A program made the position numbers and the translations under genes. A DNA stretch of 10,091 nucleotides from Alphaproteobacteria bacterium. GTDB lineage: Bacteria > Pseudomonadota > Alphaproteobacteria > CAISOG01. The notes under the pieces were generated by a model. The model was not told the DNA's origin. It did no database searches and was given only the letters and a program-made list of their open reading frames with translations. Below, piece after piece: positions 5,385 through 10,091 of this stretch. Every line of letters starts with the position of its first letter. The stretch's first letter is position 1. The stretch lies in the NCBI GenBank assembly GCA_018883285.1, contig VEQJ01000022.1:1-10091 (forward strand). Direction: 5' to 3'.

Positions 5385-6758
5385 TTGTCCCCATCATCCG
5401 CCGCCACCCGAACCCCTAAGATTGCCATTATCGGCGCGGGCATCACCGGCCTTTCCCTGGCCTGGCTGTTGCGGGATCGCTATGACGTTACGCTGTTTGA
5501 GGCTGGCAACTATGCGGGGGGGCATGCCAATACCGTGGATCTGCCCCTGCCATCCTCGCCAAAGGGTGATGGCCAGGCGGTATCAACCCTGCCCGTCGAT
5601 ACCGGCTTTATCGTTTACAACCAACGCACCTATCCCAACCTCACCGCCCTGTTCAACCAATTGCAGGTACCGACCCAGGCCAGCGATATGTCCTTTGCGG
5701 TATCGTTGCAGGACAACATCAATCCCCGCCGCGGCCTGGAGTACAGCAGTCACCCGCGGGCGCTGTTGGGGCAATGGCGCAATTGGTGCCAGCCGGGCTA
5801 TGCGGGCATGTTGCGCGATCTGTTGCGCCTGTATCGGCTGGCGCCCCAAGATGCCAGCGATCCCCGCTTTGCTGAGATGACGTTGGGCGCGTATGTGGCG
5901 GCACGCGGCTTTGGCCAGCGGTTGTTGACCGACCATCTGATTCCGATGACCGCCGCCATCTGGTCGATGCCAGCCGCCAGCACCCTGGATTTCCCGCTGC
6001 CCAGCTTTATGCGCTTTTGCCTGAACCACGGCCTGCTGCAACTGCGGGATCGGCCAGCTTGGCGGACGGTAACGGGGGGCAGCCGCAATTATGTGCAGCG
6101 GCTGTTGGCGGATTGCCCCCGCCTGACCCTGCGCCTGAATCAGCCGGTGCAGCGGGTGATGCGGCTGGAGCAGGGGGTGCAGATTACCACCGCCCATAAG
6201 CCCGAACTGTTTGACCAAGTCATTTTTGCCGTCCATGGCGCGCAGATTTTGCCGCTGCTAACCAACCCCAGCGGTCGGGAACAGGCGGTGTTGTCGGCCT
6301 TTCGCACCCAGGCCAATCAGGCCATTTTGCACCATGACGCACGGCTGATGCCCCGTCGCCGCCTGGCCTGGGCAGCCTGGAACGTGCTGGCACCCTATCA
6401 ACAACAGCCGACCCCCCCCAACACCGATACCGCCGAGGGAGTTTGCGTCACCTATTGGATGAACCGACTGCAGAATCTGGCCACCCCCGCGAACATGCCC
6501 CCCGTACTGGTCACCCTGAACCCGGTTGTGCCACCCAGGGCAGAATTGGTGCGCGGGCAATGGTGCTATCACCACCCGATTATGGATAGGGCGGCCATCG
6601 CGGCGCAGGCGATGTTGCCGACGATTCAGGGGGTGGATCGCCTGTGGTTTGGTGGGGCATGGGCGGGCTATGGCTTTCATGAGGATGGGTTGAACGCCGC
6701 CCTGGCCATCGCCAATCAATTGGGGGTGACCGCGCCTTGGCAGGCTGAAAACCGTTGA
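5385..6758 (+). CDS. FAD-dependent amine-oxidase-like oxidoreductase of a lipid-modification cluster
   Basis: From the TTG at 5385 the product is 457 aa. It opens with a Rossmann FAD-binding fold: KIAIIGAGITGLSLAWLL (12-29) containing GxGxxG (17-22), then a beta strand ending at E39, the usual ribose-binding acid, and GGHANTVD (45-52). The body is that of the NAD(P)-binding/flavin amine oxidase family (DTGFIVYN, SMPAASTLDFP, TVTGGSRNYV). The end carries FGGAWAGYGFHEDGL (422-436), the second FAD contact in this subgroup. No signal peptide or membrane helix is evident. Relatives next to CFA-type methyltransferases are linked in Rhodobacter to the sigma-E/ChrR singlet-oxygen response and furan fatty acid synthesis, so oxidation or desaturation of a phospholipid acyl chain is plausible but unproven. 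It is not a typical phytoene desaturase or protoporphyrinogen oxidase. The stop overlaps the next ATG by one base (TGATG), implying translational coupling. Confidence 0.88.
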   Translation: MSPSSAATRTPKIAIIGAGITGLSLAWLLRDRYDVTLFEAGNYAGGHANTVDLPLPSSPKGDGQAVSTLPVDTGFIVYNQRTYPNLTALFNQLQVPTQASDMSFAVSLQDNINPRRGLEYSSHPRALLGQWRNWCQPGYAGMLRDLLRLYRLAPQDASDPRFAEMTLGAYVAARGFGQRLLTDHLIPMTAAIWSMPAASTLDFPLPSFMRFCLNHGLLQLRDRPAWRTVTGGSRNYVQRLLADCPRLTLRLNQPVQRVMRLEQGVQITTAHKPELFDQVIFAVHGAQILPLLTNPSGREQAVLSAFRTQANQAILHHDARLMPRRRLAWAAWNVLAPYQQQPTPPNTDTAEGVCVTYWMNRLQNLATPANMPPVLVTLNPVVPPRAELVRGQWCYHHPIMDRAAIAAQAMLPTIQGVDRLWFGGAWAGYGFHEDGLNAALAIANQLGVTAPWQAENR

Positions 6759-7693
6759 TGACCACCCCCACGCCCGCCACCACCCCCAACCCTGCCCAAA
6801 AAACGGCGCAGCAGCCCTGGTGGAGCCAACCAAGCCTGTTAAGCGGGTGGGTCATGCATCAACGCCACCATCCCTTCCGCCACCGCCTGCGTTATCCGCT
6901 GTTTTACCTGTTGCACGATTTGGATCAATTGGCGGCCAAGCCCTATCGCCTACGCTGGCTAAAGCAACAGGCCTTCGCCCCCTTTGGCTTTTATCCCAGC
7001 GATCATGGTTCCACCACCGACCGTCACGATTGCGCCAGCCTGGCCGCCTGGGTACGGCGAATAGCGGTGGAGCAGCAGATTGCCACCCCGATTGCCCGTG
7101 TCACCCTGTTGGCCTTTCCGCGCGTGTTGGGCTATGTGTTCAACCCGCTGTCGCTGTATTTTCTGCAGGATGCGGATGGACGGCTGATTGCCTTGCTGTA
7201 TGAGGTGCGCAACACCTTTGGCCAGATGCATCACTACCTGGCCGCGATTGACCCGCAGAGTTCAGCTGGTTCAGCTGGTTCAGGCGGCACCGCCCGCCAC
7301 CGCAGCAACAAGCTGTTTTACGTATCGCTCTTTATTACCATGGATGCCCGCTATGAATTTCGGGTGCGATGGCAAGCCGACCAATTCAACCTGTTAATTC
7401 AGGAATATCAGGGGCATGAGGCGGCATCGACTACAGCCCCCACCGCCAAAACAACCGATCCTGCCGACCGCCCCCGCCACCTGCTGACCGCGCTGCTAAA
7501 GCTGCAACAGCCACAACCCGTCACCAACCGTTGCTTGCGCCGCGCCTTTTTCCGCTGGCCGCTGCTGACCCTGCAAGTTTGGCTAGCCATTCACTGGCAT
7601 GGTCTGTTATTATGGGTGCGTGGGGCGGGCTTTAAGCGCCGACCGCCCCATCAGGCGGGACGGGTTGATAGCTGTATCACCGCCAGGGATTAA
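6758..7693 (+). CDS. DUF1365 family protein
   Basis: This 311-aa protein matches the DUF1365 pattern. After a Pro/Thr-rich N-terminus (1-25) come SGWVMHQRHHPFRHRLRYPL (29-48), a DLD motif (54-56), FPRVLGYVFNPLSLYF (120-135), EVRNTFGQMHHYL (149-161), NKLFYVSLFITMDARYEF (184-201) and a hydrophobic C-terminal IHWHGLLLW (278-286) with basic residues after it. The family has no established reaction. It is almost always found between an FAD amine-oxidase-like gene and a CFA-type methyltransferase, as here, so a role in the same lipid pathway is likely. Two low-complexity inserts stand out: SAGSAGSGG (169-177), encoded by a 9-bp repeat, and a Thr/Ala-rich stretch (221-238). The ATG overlaps the upstream stop by one base. 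The alternative TTG at 6755 would add only one residue. Confidence 0.9.
   Translation: MTTPTPATTPNPAQKTAQQPWWSQPSLLSGWVMHQRHHPFRHRLRYPLFYLLHDLDQLAAKPYRLRWLKQQAFAPFGFYPSDHGSTTDRHDCASLAAWVRRIAVEQQIATPIARVTLLAFPRVLGYVFNPLSLYFLQDADGRLIALLYEVRNTFGQMHHYLAAIDPQSSAGSAGSGGTARHRSNKLFYVSLFITMDARYEFRVRWQADQFNLLIQEYQGHEAASTTAPTAKTTDPADRPRHLLTALLKLQQPQPVTNRCLRRAFFRWPLLTLQVWLAIHWHGLLLWVRGAGFKRRPPHQAGRVDSCITARD
7262..7288 (+). repeat. In-frame 9-bp repeat, three units
   Basis: TCAGCTGGT is present twice, followed by TCAGGCGGC, encoding SAG-SAG-SGG in a loop of the DUF1365 protein. Because the unit is a multiple of three, copy-number change would not break the frame. Confidence 0.8.
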
Positions 7694-7703
7694 CGGCTGC
7701 GTA

Positions 7704-7736
7704 CCCTTAACCACCCCTTAACCACCCCTTAACCAC
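7704..7736. repeat. Three perfect 11-bp tandem repeats upstream of the CFA-family gene
   Basis: CCCTTAACCAC is repeated three times without mismatch (7704-7714, 7715-7725, 7726-7736), trailing into CACCAACC. It fills about half of the 68-base gap between the DUF1365 gene and the methyltransferase gene. The unit resembles the CCCTAA/CCTTAA repeat at 91-120. It lies just upstream of a start codon that lacks a clear Shine-Dalgarno sequence. Confidence 0.9.
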
Positions 7737-7761
7737 CACCAACCTTGCCGTCATTATCACC

Positions 7762-9123
7762 ATGAACCATCTGCCCCCTGATCAGCTTGCCAGCCAAAAC
7801 CAATCCGAATTTGCCAATTTTGGCGATCATGGCGCCCTGGTTAGTTTTCAGCACGCCCCCGCCCGCCAGCAGAAGATTGCCAACGACAACCGCCGGTTGC
7901 GCTCAACCGGCTATCGCCCCACCACTTGGTGGCAACGGCGCCTGCTGGCCGCGCTGACCCCCCTGGCCGCGGGTCAATTGCGGTTAATCTTTCCGCATGG
8001 GGAATCGGCGTTGTTGATCGGCACCTCCAGCCATCAGCAGGATTCGCATCAAAGTGCTGATTCCCTATCGGCTCAGCTGCATTTCCACAATTGGCGGCCG
8101 ATTCGCCGCCTGATGTTGGAGGGGGCGGTCGGCTTTTTGGAATCTTACGGCGATGGCGATTGGTCATCACCCGACATCACCGCCCTGTTGCGCTTGGCAT
8201 CCCACAACCGCCAAAGCTGGTCACAGGCGTTGCAGGGCAAATGGTGGGTGCGCCAGATTAACCGCCTGCATCACGGGCTGCGCCGCAACAGCCGCAGCGG
8301 TAGTCGGCGCAACATTGCCGCCCATTATGATTTGGGCAATGATTTTTATCGGTTGTGGCTGGACGACACCATGACCTACTCCGCCGCCCTGTTTGAGTCG
8401 CCGGATCAATCGCTGGCTGAGGCGCAACGGGCAAAATACCGTGCCCTGGCGCGCGCGTTGCAGCTGCAACCAGGGCAACAAGTGTTAGAGGTTGGTTGCG
8501 GCTGGGGCGGCTTTGCAGAGCTGGCGGCGCAGGAATTTGACGTTACCGTCACCGCCCTGACCATCAGCCAGGCGCAGTATCAGGCGGCGGTGCAGCGGGT
8601 TGCGTCGGCAGGGTTGCAGGATCGCATCACCGTGCGGCTGTGTGATTACCGCGATGTTGTTGGCCAATATGACGCCATCGCCTCCATCGAAATGTTTGAG
8701 GCGGTCGGCGAATCCTTTTGGCCAGTCTATTTTTCCAAACTGAACCAATTACTTAAACCTGGTGGACTGGCGGGGTTGCAGGTGATTACCATCGATCACG
8801 CCGATTTCCCCCGCTATCGCAATCGGGTCGATTTCATCCAAAAGCACATTTTCCCCGGCGGCATGCTGCCCAGCCTGACCATTCTGGACAATCTGACCGC
8901 TGCCGTGGGGATGCAACCCGTGGCCAGCCATTCTTTTGGCCAGGATTATGCCCGCACCCTGCAACGTTGGCGCCAGGATTTCTTGGCCAATCGCACCGCC
9001 ATCAGCGCCGCCGGCTATGACGAGCGATTTTTAAAACTGTGGGAGATTTATTTCTGCTATTGTGAGGCTGGTTTCCAAACTGGCCAGCTGGATGTGCATC
9101 ATTTGGTGTATCAACAAACATAG
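7762..9123 (+). CDS. Cyclopropane-fatty-acid-synthase-family SAM-dependent methyltransferase
   Basis: This 453-aa enzyme belongs to the mycolic acid cyclopropane synthase/CFA family, which adds a methylene or methyl group from SAM to unsaturated phospholipid acyl chains. An N-terminal lipid-binding-type domain (about 55-165) ends in FLESYGDGDWSSPDI and leads into AHYDLGNDFYRLWLDD (187-202). SAM motif I is VLEVGCGWGGFAELA (241-255), followed by LTISQAQYQ (266-274), SIEMFEAVGE (308-317) and IFPGGMLPS (363-371). Against E. coli Cfa, bicarbonate residues E239, I268 and Y317 correspond to E313, I342 and Y396. C139 corresponds to A208 and H266 to Q340 by ungapped alignment from memory. This points to a methyltransferase subgroup (UfaM-like) rather than a canonical cyclopropane synthase; the product is not proven. 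The ATG at 7762 lacks an obvious SD. It is third in the run after the FAD and DUF1365 genes. Confidence 0.9.
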   Translation: MNHLPPDQLASQNQSEFANFGDHGALVSFQHAPARQQKIANDNRRLRSTGYRPTTWWQRRLLAALTPLAAGQLRLIFPHGESALLIGTSSHQQDSHQSADSLSAQLHFHNWRPIRRLMLEGAVGFLESYGDGDWSSPDITALLRLASHNRQSWSQALQGKWWVRQINRLHHGLRRNSRSGSRRNIAAHYDLGNDFYRLWLDDTMTYSAALFESPDQSLAEAQRAKYRALARALQLQPGQQVLEVGCGWGGFAELAAQEFDVTVTALTISQAQYQAAVQRVASAGLQDRITVRLCDYRDVVGQYDAIASIEMFEAVGESFWPVYFSKLNQLLKPGGLAGLQVITIDHADFPRYRNRVDFIQKHIFPGGMLPSLTILDNLTAAVGMQPVASHSFGQDYARTLQRWRQDFLANRTAISAAGYDERFLKLWEIYFCYCEAGFQTGQLDVHHLVYQQT

Positions 9124-9165
9124 CCACACCGTCTTGCCCGCCTCCGCCCTTTTTATGAGTACCCT

Positions 9166-9747
9166 ATGACCCGTCTCTCGCACAAAATCAACCGTTCCAC
9201 CCTTAACTTTGGATTCTTTTTGCTCATGATCAACCTTCTGCTTGCCGCCTGTTCCACCCCCAAACCGAATGAGGTGGCTTGGAAAAATGCCCCCGACCTA
9301 AAAATTGAGGAATATTTTCTGGGGCCGACCAAGGCCTATGGCATTGTTGAGGATCGTTGGGGCAAGTTGCGCAAAAGCTTTACCGTTGACATGAATGGCT
9401 ATTATGAGGGCGAACAATTCATCCTGGACGAACATTTTGCCTACAGCGATGGCACTACAGAGCGGCGGTTGTGGCGGATTACCAAGCTGGACGATTTGTC
9501 CTATACAGGGGTGGCGGAGGGCGTAATTGGCAAGGCGGTTGGCAAGCGTTTTGGCAATGTGCTGAACTGGCAATACGACCTGACCATCCAGGTGGGGGAA
9601 CGCCCCGTCACCGTCCATTTTGACGATTGGATGTACCAAATGAACGATCGGGTGCTGTTAAACCGCGCCCGTTTCAGCAAATTTGGCTTTGAGGTCGGCT
9701 CCGTCACCCTGGCCTTTGAAAAGCCCGATTCGCCTAAGGCGCCATAG
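9166..9747 (+). CDS. DUF3833 family lipoprotein
   Basis: The product (193 aa) begins with a lipoprotein signal: basic residues (KINR), a hydrophobic core (14-26) and lipobox LAAC with Cys29. Ser at +2 suggests outer-membrane sorting. The mature part matches DUF3833: LKIEEYFLGPTKAYGIVEDRWGK (45-67), FTVDMNGYYEG, LDEHFAYSDGTTERRLW (87-103), YTGVAEGVIGKAVG, NWQYDL, VHFDDWMYQMNDRVLLNRA (150-168) and SKFGFEVGSVTL. The lipocalin-like beta-strand pattern would suit lipid binding, but no function is established for the family. It follows the CFA-type gene by 42 bases, an order seen in other proteobacteria, suggesting an envelope accessory role in the lipid pathway. No strong SD precedes the ATG. Its 3' end overlaps the convergent TPR gene by 14 bases. 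Confidence 0.9.
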   Translation: MTRLSHKINRSTLNFGFFLLMINLLLAACSTPKPNEVAWKNAPDLKIEEYFLGPTKAYGIVEDRWGKLRKSFTVDMNGYYEGEQFILDEHFAYSDGTTERRLWRITKLDDLSYTGVAEGVIGKAVGKRFGNVLNWQYDLTIQVGERPVTVHFDDWMYQMNDRVLLNRARFSKFGFEVGSVTLAFEKPDSPKAP

Positions 9748-10091
9748 GGGATTCTTTGGCAGCTGGTTCTTTAGTGGGCGTCGGCACGGGCGTCGCAACA
9801 GCTCCTGTAGCGGTTGCGGGCGCAGGCGGCGATGCCTTGTCTTGCCCGATTTTGGCCTGCCCCAACGCATCCAGATAGGTTTTGGCCTGTTGCGCCAGCG
9901 GATCATCGGCCGCCAACCGTGCCTTAACCGCCAGCCAATCGGCTGCCGCCGCCCGGCTGTTGCCCAATGCCGCCGCAATCGCCCCCCGTTCCAACAGCAT
10001 TTCGGGCTCATCCGGTTGCAATTGCAACGCTTTGGCAATATCCGCCTCTGCCCCAGGAAGCTGGCCAAGACGCCGTTGCACCTGTGCCCGC
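9734..10091 (-). CDS. TPR-repeat protein, C-terminal part (partial)
   Basis: The frame is open to the window edge and ends at TAG (complement of 9734-9736), so 118 complete codons of the 3' end are seen. The visible part starts with RAQVQRRLGQLPGAEADIAKALQLQPDEPEMLLERGAIAAALG, which shows tetratricopeptide spacing (small residue, A, L, P near the end of each repeat; AxxxxxxALxLxPxxxxxxxxRG). A further helical segment ends at YLDALGQAK. The last ~35 residues are a low-complexity Pro/Ala/Thr/Lys tail. TPR proteins act as protein-interaction scaffolds, and the specific partner cannot be read here. The gene runs towards the DUF3833 gene and overlaps its last 14 bases, so it is not part of that operon. 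The true start lies outside the window. Confidence 0.8.
   Translation of the reverse strand, partial: RAQVQRRLGQLPGAEADIAKALQLQPDEPEMLLERGAIAAALGNSRAAAADWLAVKARLAADDPLAQQAKTYLDALGQAKIGQDKASPPAPATATGAVATPVPTPTKEPAAKESPMAP

Noticed and set aside
5583..6236. 217-codon minus-strand frame within the FAD gene
   Set aside because: Antisense shadow of a well-supported flavoprotein with all expected motifs; it has no domain of its own.
7701..7740. CRISPR array
   Set aside because: The units are 11 bp and contiguous with no spacers.
9154..9168. Five-codon reading frame ATG AGT ACC CTA TGA ahead of the DUF3833 gene
   Set aside because: It is too short to support as a gene; it ends at the DUF3833 start and could at most be a coupling leader.

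Overview
The window reads as a chromosomal segment of a free-living, flagellated, Gram-negative bacterium, most likely an alphaproteobacterium. The IF3 and IlvH proteins carry alphaproteobacterial-looking motifs, and infC is not followed by rpmI-rplT. Base composition is moderately GC-rich, with many runs of C on the + strand. The call is from recognition of protein families, not from a database search.

Layout, left to right. (1) 1-701, + strand: the last codons of a gene that is probably thrS, a telomere-like C-rich spacer, then infC (IF3) with a TTG start; infC ends in a 23-bp tandem duplication. (2) 702-1033: a gene-free spacer holding a ~121-bp imperfect palindrome (832-952), a small hairpin and a candidate promoter. 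(3) 1034-3235, +: fliD, the flagellar filament cap protein, unusually long at 733 aa. (4) 3255-5171, - strand: ilvH followed by folC, a probable two-gene operon converging on fliD. ilvB is not next to ilvH. (5) 5172-5384: a divergent intergenic region with a good ilvH promoter and a perfect 13-bp tandem repeat. (6) 5385-9747, +: four genes in a row, encoding an FAD-dependent amine-oxidase-like protein, a DUF1365 protein, a cyclopropane-fatty-acid-synthase-family methyltransferase and a DUF3833 lipoprotein. (7) 9734-10091, -: the C-terminal end of a TPR protein whose 3' end overlaps the DUF3833 gene by 14 bp.

The most interesting block is the four-gene run at 5385-9747. This gene set is a recurrent lipid-modification neighbourhood in proteobacteria. 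Relatives of the oxidoreductase and methyltransferase belong to the sigma-E/ChrR singlet-oxygen response and to methylated/furan fatty acid synthesis in Rhodobacter. By ungapped comparison from memory, the methyltransferase differs from E. coli Cfa at two of five bicarbonate-site residues, so it may methylate an unsaturated acyl chain without closing a ring. The FAD enzyme would then be a partner in desaturation or oxidation, and DUF1365 and DUF3833 would be accessory proteins of unknown activity. None of these chemical assignments is shown by the sequence alone.

A second theme is an abundance of short tandem duplications with periods of 9, 11, 13 and 23 bp, plus a CCCTAA-like repeat, in spacers and in low-constraint protein segments. 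This suggests a genome prone to slippage or short duplication.
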